From Equus caballus (lineage: Eukaryota > Chordata > Mammalia > Perissodactyla > Equidae), in contig NC_091693.1 in the NCBI RefSeq assembly GCF_041296265.1, positions 19,716,001-19,780,000 on the forward strand: DNA of 64,000 bases, in the 5' to 3' direction. The notes under the pieces are model-generated. The model was not told the DNA's origin, made no database searches, and saw only the letters and a list, made by a program, of their open reading frames with translations. Made by a program: the position numbers and the translations under genes. Position 1 is the stretch's first letter. Every line of letters starts with the position of its first letter. Shown piece by piece: positions 9,337 to 21,300 of the stretch.

Positions 9337-12300
9337 ATGGCTGCGGCGACGCGCACAGCGCCCCGCGCCCGAGAAATCTTCACCACGCTGGAGTACGGAC
9401 CCGCGCCGGAGAGCCACGCATGCGCACTGGTGAGGCCCTGCCTGGCCACACTGCCTACACGTCCCCCCTCACCTTCCCCCCCACTTCCAGGCCCTGTTTT
9501 GTGCGCGGACTCCCGTGATCCTCCGCGGCTGTTCAGCAGCCCCGCCCCTTTCCGTCCCTTGATTCCCGCCCCGCCTTAGACCCAGCCCTGGAGCATGTTC
9601 CCAGGAGCCCTTGCGGTGGCCGTCTCAGCCTTTTAGTCTCTTGCGTTGATTCTTAGGAGCTGCTGTGCTCCGCGCTGCAGAGCTCACGGAGGTGTTTCCC
9701 CGATTCCTCAGAACCCCCCCCGAGAGGCTCCTGGGATTCCTCAGGGCCCCCTCAGGATCTCCCGTGATCCCCCGGGACTCCGAATTCCTCTGGGGCTCCG
9801 TGATCTTTCAAGGACACTCAGAACCCCCTCAGACCTCCCGCGTTTCCCCCAGAACATTCCGTGGCTCTCATGGTCCTCCAGGACCCCCCGCATTCCTGGG
9901 GGGCTCCCTTTCTCACTCGGAGACCTTCGAAACCCCCGCAGAGCCCTCGTGATTTCTCAGGGCCCCCTCGATCCTTGCGGGGCTCCTATGATCTCGGGAA
10001 CTCTCAACCCCAGAATACATCAGACCTTACTGTAATTACCTGCTGCCCCTCCGAAGACCCCCGTGGGGCTCCCCTGACCCCTCACGGCCTCTCAGAATGT
10101 CCCTTGGGGCTCCCGTGATTCTTCAGGGCCTCTTAAGATCCTCATGAGGATCCCGTGATCCCTCGTGGTTCTTCAGAACTTCCCTAAGACTCACATGACC
10201 CCTCAGCGTCTCCCAGAACCACCTTGGGGTTCCTTGGTGCATAAGTAGGGTGCCTTGAATATTCTGTAGTTACCTAGACCCCTCAAAATCCCGCCGTGGG
10301 GCTCTCGTCATCCCACAGGGGCCTCTAGCACCCGGGCGTGGGAAGCGTGGGCTTCTCTTAATGGAGAGAAAAGGAGGCTGGCCAAGTGGAGGAAGATGAG
10401 GCCAGAGCCTGCGCGGGCTGTGGAGATGGAGAGGAGGGGATGAGGCAGAGATCCAGGAGAAACAGGGTATAGGGGATTGAGAGGGCAAGAACTGGGGTCT
10501 GGTCATGTGACTGCGTGGCTCTTCTGCCCCCACCCCATGGTGAACCTAGGAAGAGCCGGACTCAGGGGGGACAGAGGCTGAGCTTGGTTATCACATAATG
10601 AGTGTAAAGGACCTGGGGATAGCCTTGGGCTGTGGCAGGAGTCAAATGCTACTTGGGCCTGAACCTCAGATCTGGAAACGGACCTGGGAGTCACCCATGT
10701 AGAAAGAACCATGGGAGTGACCAGATTATCTAGAAATAGAGTGTAGACTCAGATAAGAGGATCTGGGATAAAGTACAGAGAATTCCCACACTTGGAAGTG
10801 AAGCTGAGCCCCCGGATTCAGAGGCCATGCCCCCACCACCACCCCAAGCCAAGGTGCCAGGGTCTCAGCCTTACAGTCTGTGAGCCAGACTCAACCCACA
10901 AACATTTTCTTTGGCCTGACCTTTATGTTTGAAAATGTGAATTAGCCAACAACTAATTCCGTGTAAACATCCGGGATTCCAGCTCCTCTTGAAAATCCAA
11001 TCCTCAGAGTTGGCAAGCTTTGGCTCACAGTTCCTGACAAAAATCATCTGGATCCAGTAGCGACTGTTTTTAGACAAGTCCTGAATTCCCAGTCTCCAGC
11101 AGGCCCCCTTCTCGCACTAATATGGCCTGGCAGCACCCTGCGGACATTCTTTTAGAGGTTTGTTTTTCTTTGGGGAAAGTTTTGCAAACTTCCGCAGAAT
11201 ACTGATTATTCTGAACTCCTGTTTACCCATCGCTCAACTTCAACAATTATCAACATTTGGTCTAATGTTGTATCTCTTTGTTTTCTCCCTTTTTTCTGGA
11301 GTGATTTTAATCCCAGTTGTCATGTTATTTTCCCATAAATATTGTAATCCTCATTTCTACGAGATAAGGGCTCATTTTGTAATGTAACCACCGTGCCATT
11401 TTCACACTTGGCAACATTAACAGTCCTTCTTCAATATCATCTAATGCCCAGCTCATGTTCATATATCCCCAACTATTTCAAAAATGTCTCTTTCCCTGGG
11501 TGGCAGGGGCGGCGGGCCAGGGGGGAGGTATGTTTGAATTTGAGACTTCTGGCTGACCATTTCATTTTAAAGATTTTATTTTTCCTTTTTCTCCAAAATC
11601 CCCCAGTACATAGTTGTGTGTTTTTAGTTGTGGGTCCTTCTAGTTGTGGCATGTGGGACATTGCCTCAGCGTGGCCTGATGAGTGATGCCATATCTGCGC
11701 CCAGGATTTGAACTGGTGAAACCCTGGGCCGCCGAAGCAGAGCGCGAGAACTTAACCACTTGGCCATGGGGCCGGCCCCTGACAATTTCATTTTAAAGTA
11801 AGCAGGGTTAGAGAAAAATCGGGAGAATGTGGCATCGGGGAAGGTAAGAGAAAACAGAGTTTGTAGAAGGAAAAAGTGGGAGGCGTGTCTTGGATTTAGC
11901 AAGGATTTAGGGAAGACAGGACCAGAGAGAGAGAGAAACATTTAGCAGACGTGGAGGCGAAATGCAATAAAATTAATGGAAAGTCTCGGGGTCGGCCCGG
12001 TGGCGCAGCGGTTAAGTGTGCACATTCCACTTCCGGGGCCCCAGGTTCGCTGGTTCGCATCCCGGGTGCGGACATGGCACCACTTGGCAAAAGCCATGCT
12101 GTGGCAGGCGTGCCACGTATAAAATAGAGGAAGATGGGCATGGATGTTAGCTCAGGGCCAGTCTTCCTCAAAAAAAAAAAGAAAGTCTTAAGTCGTGCTG
12201 CTCTGAGCCTGTGACGTGTATTGGTCTATTTGATCCTCACCATGGCCCTGTGGAGTAGGGAGGGACTATGATTATCCTCATCTGCCAGTCAGCTCCCAGC

Positions 12301-15300
12301 TGGCTTAGCCGAGGCCAGGGTGTTCGAAGGCCCTGGCTAAGGTTGCACAGCAAGTAAGCACTGGGGCCACATTCAAACCTGGGCTGTGTGGCCCCTAACT
12401 CCAGGAACTCGATGCTAGGCTGCCCCTCCTGCAACGCCCGTGTGCTGTCTTGGCCTCAGTTAGATGCCTCACAGCCAAATAAGCTACACGTGGCAGGGTA
12501 GCATCAGCCCTGTGTCTTCAGTGAGGGTCCACGTTGCTCCCGCACATGATGACAGCTGACAGCTGAGGTGGGAGGGAACGCCATCACACAGGTAGGCCTG
12601 GAAGCCACCTGGCATAGAAGGCATACATCCCGAAGAGAGCCTACTACCGCTTGATCCAGCCTCCTGGGCATTGCTTCCAGGGTCCTGGCAAGGGGCGTGC
12701 CCCGTCCCAAGAATGCACAGCACTCCAGAAAGCCCCAGTGATCTGGCTTCCTACTGGATATTTACGGCGTGTTCCCAGTTTCCCCAGGCCAGGGACAGTG
12801 GACCTGTCAGGGGTCGATGTTGCCTCAGAATGCAGCTGAATCGTATCAGGTTTCCAGGAAAATAGCAAGTTAACCTAAGGTCATTTCTCCATGGAGGAGA
12901 AAAGGCTTTGTAACTGCCAAAGGGGATCTTCTATCCGCCACAAGACAAGCCAACAGTCGGGAGGCAAGATGGTAGGAGAGAAAGGGTCTTTTATTCCAGC
13001 TTGCCAGCAAGGGGGAAGATGGTGGACTCGTGTCCTAAAGAACCATCTTAAAGCTACAAAATTTTGAAGCAGTTTTGTGGACAAATGGGCTACAAAGGGG
13101 GGGGTCTTGGGATGTTGACCATCTGGAGCTGTCGTCCTTGAGACTACAGAACATTCCTTTCTCTCTTCACCCACGACGGATATCAGCAGAGGTTTTTTTC
13201 CCGAAGGTCGTCACATCCCTGGAAAAGCTGAAAAAACAAAGTTATCGTCTTATCAGAATAAGGAGGTCTGTGTATAAGCCAAGCCTTCAAAAATAGAGAA
13301 GCAGATGTGTACTTTTCTAAGCTATGTGCGAACTGGAGCATTGCTAATGAGGAAAAGGGGGGTCTTGTTAGAGTCCCAACGTAGTTTCCCTCTATAAGAT
13401 GGCTTCCCTTATGCTAACCATTGGCTGTGTTTATCTTAAGCTATTTAGGTGGCACTAACAGTTTCATTCATCTTACATTCACGTTTATGTTTAAAAGCCA
13501 ATAGGGTACCCCTCATATGTTGCTGGTGGCAATGGGAAACTGCAGCTGCTGTGGAAAACAGTTTGGTGGTTCATCAATGTTACCCCTGGGGCTGCCATTT
13601 GACCCAGACTCTGCATGGGGACTGAGCTCTCCCAGCTGCCTCCTAGACCCCTTTCCAAACCGTCCCCCTCTCCCCCAGGCCTGGCTGGACACCCAGGACC
13701 GGCACTTGGGTCACTATGTAAATGGAAAGTGGTTAAAGCCGGAACATAGGAATTCAGTGCCTTGCCAGGATCCCATCACAGGTATGAGGTGTCCCCAGTC
13801 ATTCTGGGAGGGAGAGGTGTCTAGACCCCCAGCCGTACCCACCAACAACACCCCGTTCTCTTTGCTCAGGGCCCTGAGGGCAGGGAGCAACTGGTGAGAG
13901 GAGGAGGCTGAGATTTCCAGCTCTTTCTGATAATCAGCGTCCTAATTATGGTCCCAATTCCCTGTGGATACTTTTTGAAGTCACTGTCTACTAAAATCCC
14001 TTTCTTGTCTGTGGGACCCAGCCAGAGCAATGACCGATAGATTTATCCCCATTTGTCAGAGGGCAAAACTGAGACCCAGAGTAGGCTGGAGACAAACTTT
14101 ACTGCCTTGGGATGCTACTGGGCTCCAGAAATCTCAGCCCCCTCCAGTTCTGACATGGGCTCCCTTCCCTCCCATTCATCTTCCCAGGAGAGAACTTGGC
14201 CAGTTGCCTCCAGGCCCAGGCGGAGGATGTGGCGGCAGCCGTGGAGGCAGCCAGGACCGCGTTGGAGAACTGGAGCACGCTCCCCGGAGCCCGTCGGGCC
14301 CAGCACCTGACCAGGTAATGTAGTTGAGATCTGGACCCCAGGAGGTGGGGAAGGACTTGGGAACAAAACTTTATTTCCCAATATCCCATTGAATTCATGG
14401 CAGCTAAGGCTCGTATTCCCAGCATGCCTTTGAGCCTTTAGCAACTAAAACATCTGTTTCCCACTATCCACTGGGACAGTAATGACAAAGCCTCTATTTC
14501 TCAGAATATCCTTGGGGCTCATCCGAGCTCCATTTCTCTGCAGCTTACCGGGACTGGTGGAGCCATTTTCCAGCACATTCTTGGGGCAGCTGGAGACAAA
14601 GATTCCATTTCCCGGAGTGCAATTGATATTATAGCCTAAGCCTCAATTTCCCAGCACCTTTGGGGGTTACAAGTGGCCAACATCTTTACACTGCACTCTC
14701 AAGTGTGGAGTGTTCCCAGACTACATTTCCCATGAATCTTTGGTGCCTTCCACCCCTAGTAAATGGTGGGGATGCCCCCAGGGTTTCATGGGAATTGTAG
14801 TCCAGGTATATGGGGCATGTTCCAGGCCTCCGCCAGGCTGAGGGATAGTGGGAAATGACTTTCCCACTTGTTTTCTCCACAGGCTGGCCAAGATGATCCA
14901 GAAGCACCAGCGCCTGCTGTGGACCCTGGAGTCCCTGGTTACTGGACGGGCCGTTCGAGAGGTTCGAGACAGGGATGTCCCGCTGGCCCAGCAGCTGCTC
15001 CAGTACCATGCAGTCCAGGCACACACCCAGGAGGAGGCGCTGGCAGGCTGGGAGCCCATGGGTGAGAAGCAGGAGTCCTGGCCCCCAGCCCCCGCCTCCC
15101 TTATGACCCATCGGTGCCTGCCCCAGTCCCCTCATTTGTTCTTGCAGGAGTAATTGGTCTCATCGTGCCACCCACATTCTCCTTCCTTGAGATGATGTGG
15201 AGGATTTGCCCTGCCCTGGCTGTGGGTAATTGATGGGCTGGGGCCTGGACTTCTGGGTCTGAAGGAGGAGGGACTGGGAGCTGGACTCCTGGTCTGAGGG

Positions 15301-18300
15301 AGGAGGGGCTGGGGGCCTGGATCCCTGGGTCTGAGGGAGGAGGGGCTGGGGTCTGGACCGCTGGGTCTGAGGGAGGAGGGGCTGGGGCTGGACTCCTGGG
15401 TCTGAGGGAAGAGGGGCTGGGGGCCTGGATCCCTGGGTCTGAGGGAGGAGGGGCTGGGAGCCTGGACTCCTCGTCTGAGGGAGGAGGGGCTGGGGGCCTG
15501 GACCCCTGGGTCTGAGGGAGGAGGGGCCGGGGGCCTGGACTCCCCAGTCTGAGGGAGGAGGGGCTGGGGGTCTGGACTCCTGGGTCTGAGGCAGGAAGGG
15601 CTGGGGGCTGGGACTCCAGGATCCTTGAGCTGCCTACCTTTCCCAGGCTGCACTGTGGTGGTCCTCGTGCCCCCAGCCTCCCCGGCGCCCCTCCTCCTGG
15701 CCCAGCTGGCAGGAGAACTGGGCTCATTCCCAGGAATCCTCAACATGATCAGTGGCCCTACCTCCCTGGGGCCAGTCCTGGCCTCCCAGCCTGGAGTCCA
15801 GAAGGTGGCCTTCTGTGGAGCTGTCGAGGTATTTTCAGGTCTGGGAGGGGGATGAGACACGGCTCGGGGGCTGGAATGCTCTTCCCTGAGCTGAACCCTG
15901 CGGGGGTCCCACAGGAAGGACGTACCCTTCGGCGGACCCTGGCGGGCCAGGGTCTCGAGCTGAGCCTGGCCCTGGGGGCCGAGTCGCTGCTGCTGCTGAC
16001 AGAGGCAGCTGATGTGGACTCGGCTGTGGAGGGTGTCGTGGATGCAACCTGGTCCGACCGCAGCCAGGTGAGACCCATGCACTCATGTCCCCTCGTGTCC
16101 TCAGGGCTGTGCATTCTGTCCAGAGCTTGGGGCCCTGAGTCTCTGTTCATGTTCATTTTCAGTTCTTTGCATCCCAAAGCTCTATCTTTACACCGTCGCT
16201 TATGTGGGGCTCCTCATCACCCCGAGTTTCTGAATCCCCACGTCCTGGCTCTCGTGGTCTTACAGAGTCAGGGGCTCTGTATCTCTTATTCGTTAGGATC
16301 TCTTCATTTTTCGGAGTATCCATGTCTCTCGTTTTCCAACCTTTCTCTTCACCCTGAATCACCAACTTTCTGTAACTCCATCTCGTACCTGGGCTTCGGG
16401 GCCTCAGAGTCTCCAGGGTCCTCGGCCACTTTTCCCTGATCCCCCTTTAATGTGTTCATGTGTGTCCCTGAGTCTCGGCCCTCTGTGGGGACCTGTCCCC
16501 ACCACATGGGCCCTGAGTTCACCTGCCCCGACACCCCTTTTCCTATCAGGGCGGCCTCAGGCTTCTCATCCAGGAGTCTGTGTGGGATGAGACGATGACA
16601 CGGCTCCAGGCGCGGATGGGGCGGCTTCGGGTTGGCCGAGGGCTGGACGGGGCTGTAGACATGGGGGCCCGAGGGGCTGCCGCACGTGACCTGGCCCAGC
16701 GCTATGTGCACGAGGCCCAGAGCCAGGGTGCGCAGGTGAGCTGGGAGCAAAGACTCCGGGGTGCCGGCGAGGAGGGACCTGGAGACCCGACTCCCAGGTC
16801 TGAGGGAGGAGGGGCTGGGGCCTGAAACCCCGGGTCTGAGGGAGGAGGGGCTGGGGGCTGGGCTCCCGGGTCCTTGGGCGGGAGGGGCTGGGGGTGGACT
16901 TCTTGATCTATGTCTCTTTCTCCCCAGGTGTTCCAGGCTGGCGATGTGCCCTCAGACAGCCCATTCTATCCACCAACCTTGATCTCTGACCTGCCCCCAG
17001 CCTCCCCATGTGCCCAGACTGAGGTGAGCCCCGTAGGACCCCAGAGATCCTGTTCCATCCCCATGTCCTCAGCCTGATATGGGCAGCAGCACTCCAGCTG
17101 CGGAGGCCCCTGGGCTGGCCATTTGGCCTGGGTCTGGGGGCTGCTGACTACTCTCAGCTGGTCCCGCAGTGGGTGGGGTGTCAGAGGGAGGGGCTGGCCA
17201 GGCCGCCTGAACTCCCTCGTCACCCCTTCCAGGTGCCATGGCCTCTGGTGGTGGCCTCCCCATTCCGCACAGCCAAGGAGGCCCTGGCAGTGGCCAACGG
17301 GACGCCCCGAGGAGGCAGTGCCAGCGTGTGGAGCGAGAGGCTGGGGCAGGCCCTAGAGCTGGGCTACAGGTCAGTTGGCACCTGCAGGGGCCCAAGAAGC
17401 GGCCTGTTGGGATGGCCCAGCTTCAGTCTTGGTGTCCCCGCCTCTCTGTCTGGTCCCTCTCCCCACACTCTCTCTGATTCACTGCCCCCCTCAGCTTTCT
17501 CTTCTTCTCTCTGATGTCCCCCTCTGTCCCCACAGGCTCCGGATGGGAATAGTGTGGATCAATGCCCACGGCCTCAGAGACCCTGCCGTGCCCACAGGTG
17601 GCTGCAAGGAGAGTGGGTCTTCCTGGCACGGGGGCCCAGATGTGAGTGCCCCCTCCCCACCCATCCCACCCCTCCGTCCACCCTGTGGCCACCTTGCATC
17701 CTCTTGACACTGTCCCTCTCATAGGGTCTCTATGAGTATCTGCGGCCCTCAGGGACTCCTGCCCGGCAGCCCTCCCTTTCCGAGAATCTGAACTATGACA
17801 CCTTTGGCCTTGCTGTCCCCTCCACCCTTCCAGCTGGGCCTGAAACAGGGCCCAGGTGAGCTGTTCCAGGGGCTGCAACGCCCAGAATCCGTGAGGGTGT
17901 GGACGGGGCGAGGGGAGGTTATGGCCAACTGGCCTGGAGGGCAATTTGTTAGAGCCATCGAGGGGCTTGCTGAGGATTGCATTCGGGGTCTGACGCCTTC
18001 ACCCCGACCCCTGATGAGAGTCTTAATTCTGTTAAGTGAAAGTCTGCTCTCCCAGAGACTCCTGGGGCCAGGGATTCGGGGTCCCCCAGAGGCTCGTGGG
18101 AGCTGGGGTGGTTCATCCAATGGGAGGCCATGGGCTCTGAGCAGCCCTGGCCCCAGGACCCAGCCTCACGCGTCACTTTGCTCCAGCTCAGCACCCCCCT
18201 ATGGGCTTTTCGTGGGGGGCCGTTTCCAGGCTCCTGGGGCCCGGAGCTCCAGGCCCATCCAGGATTCCCACGGCAATCTCCATGGCTACGTGGCTGAGGG

Positions 18301-21300
18301 CGGAGCCAAGGACATCCGCGGTGCTGTGGAGGCTGCCCACCAGGCTGCCCCTGGGTAAGCGGGTCGCACGGGAAAGCCCAGGGGTCGTGGGGCATCAGAG
18401 GGGGCAGTCTGGGACCCCCAAGGGCTGATGGGATGTGGGTCTGGCCCCTCACTCCCCTCCCCAGAAGGATGGGCTGTCGGGCCTGGACCCCCGGGGTAGG
18501 GGCTGCGGACAGAGGTGGGGCACCTGGGAAGAGCCGGGACCAGGATGCCGACCCCGATGTGCACTGTCCGCCCGCAGCTGGGTGGGCCAGTCGCCAGGGG
18601 CTCGGGCAGCCCTCCTGGGGGCCCTGGCGGCTGCGCTGGAGCGCAGGGAGTCCGCACTGGCCGCGAGGCTGGAGAGGCACGGAGTGGAGCTCAAGGTCGC
18701 CAAGGCCGAGGTGGAGCTGAGTGTGAGGCGGCTTCGGGCTTGGGGGGCCCGGGCCCAGGCCCAGGGCCACACCCTGCAGGTGAGAGGGGTCCGTGTGTGG
18801 GCAGCCAGGTGGGCAGTCTGCAGTGGGGTCAGAGCGGGGGCTCTGGAATGAGCAAGCCAGATGTGGGGTCCAGGCGCAGCCCCACTGGCTCCCAGCTGCA
18901 TGGTCATCGGCAAGTGGCCTCACCTTTCTGCACCTTGATATTCTCATCTGTGTAATGGGCATATGGCTCACCTTATAGAGGAGCGTTTCAGATTGTTTTT
19001 AGTGACCCATTACTGGGCTGTAAAATCAACTTAGTGAGTTGGAACCATGAATTTTTTCTCTTTTCTTTTCTTTTTTTTTTTTTTTGGTGAGGAAGATTAG
19101 GCCTGAGCTAATATCCGCCACCAATCCTCCTCTTTTTGCTGAGGAAGACTGGCCCTGAGCTAACATCTGTGCCCATCTTCCTCTATTTTATATGTGGGAC
19201 GCCTGCCACAGCATGGCTTGACGAGCAGTGTGTAGCTCCACACCCGGGATCCAAACCTGCAAACCCTGGGCTGCCCCAGTGGAGCATGTGAACTTAACCA
19301 CTGTGCCAGGCCCCATGGCTTTTTTTTTTTTTTAGAAAAAGAGAATAGGATAGAAAATAGAGAGTACATTGCACAGAGTATTTCTTGGTGTGACTTTTGT
19401 TTCATTTATGTACATAATATGCAACTGCATATGGATACTGGGTTGGTGTGACCCATATGGCGGGTCCAGTGAAGAAGGCAGGAGGATTGAGCGACTCGGG
19501 CGATGGCATAGGAGCACTCAGGGATGGAGATAACAGAAAGATAGCAAGTCATGGGACCTGGGTCTCCTCCATGAATGATTGCAGTCATACAATTATACGA
19601 CACTATTGACCATGAGGAGTTGTGACGGAGACTAAATGAGTTGAGCACCTAAGGCCTGAGACGTAGCCAAAGGCTCACAAACTGTTTGCTTGTGGGTGGC
19701 CAATAAGCTCATTAGTCATTGGAGAAATGCAACTCAAAACCGCGACGAGATATCATTATGCACCCATTAGGGTGGCAACATTCAAAAGACGGACCATAGC
19801 AAGTGTTGGTGAGAATGTGGAGGAACTGAGACTCTCGCACCCTGTGAGGTGGATGTAAGAGGGACGACCCCTTTGGAAAACAGTTTGTCAGTTTCTTAAA
19901 AAATGAAGTACACTCTTACCATATAACGCACCATGATTCCTAGTTATTTGTTTCAATAGACTTAATTTGTAGGTTTTATCCCAAAAGAACTGAAAGCATA
20001 GATTCCCTAGAAAGACTTACATACAGTTGTTTATAGCAGCATTATTCAGAGTAGCCAAAAACTGGAAGCAATCCAAATGTCCCTTGATAGGTTACTGGAG
20101 AAACGAGGTGTGGTTCATCCACACAGTGGAATCCTGCTCGGCGGTCAAGGAATGTCCATGCTACAGCATGGATGAATCTCAAAATGACTGAGCTGGTGAA
20201 AGAAAGCAGATAAAAGACTCTATGATTCCGTATCTAGAAAGTTCTAGAAAACTCTAGAACATACAAACTAATAGAAAGCAGATCAGAGGTTGTCTGAGGA
20301 CAGAGAGAGTTCAAATGGGGGCAGGAGGGAAGGAGTACAAAGGGGCACGAGGAAATTTTTTGGGGTAAAGTTCATTATTATCTTTATCTTTTTTTTTTTT
20401 TAAGTCTTTTGTCCTCTTCTTCTTCTTCTTTTTTTTTGGAAAGTTGGCCCTGAGCTAACATCTGTTGCCAATCTTCCTCTTTTTTTTTTTTATTGTGGTC
20501 TAAATAGTTTATAATGTTGGGAAATTTCAGTTGTACGTTACTATTTGTCAGACGCGGTGTAAATGTGCCCCTTCATCCCTTTGCCCTCCCTCTCTCTCTT
20601 CCCCCTGCTAACCACGAAATTGTTCTCTTTGTCCATGTGTTTGTTTATCTTCCACATATGAGTGGAATCATCTGGTGTTTGTCTTTCTCTGTCTGGCTAA
20701 TTTTGCTTAACATCATACCCTCCGGGTCCATCCATGTTGATGCAAATGGGACAATTTCATCTTTTTCATGGCTGAGTAGTATTCCATTGTATATACATAC
20801 CACATCTTCTTTCCATTCATCCGTTGATGGGCACTTGGGTTGCTTCCACATCTTGGCTGTTGTGAATAATGCTGCAGTGAACATAGGGGTATATAAGTCT
20901 GTTTGGATTGTTGACTTCAAGTTCTTTGGATAGATACCCAGTAGTGGGATGGCTGGGTCATATGGTATTTCTATTTTTAATTTTTTGAGAAATCTCCGTA
21001 CTATTTTCCATGGTGGCTGCACCAGTTTGCATTCCCACCAGCAGTGGATGAGGGTTCCCTTTTCTCCACACCCTCTGCAACATTTGTTATTTTTTGCCCT
21101 GGTCATTATAGCCATTCTAACGGGCAGAAGATGATATCTGAGTGTAGTTTTGATTTGCATTTCCCTGATGATTAGTGATGTTGAGCATCTTTTCACCTAC
21201 CTATTGGCCATCTGTAGATCTTCTTTATAAAAATGTGTGTTCACGTCCTCTGCCCACTTTTTGATTGGGTTGTTTTTTTTTTTTTTGTAGTTCGGTTGTG

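Noticed and set aside
15132-16082. 316-codon minus-strand open frame with repeated PPPSDP
   Set aside because: It is the antisense of the 36-base minisatellite and ALDH16A1 exons.
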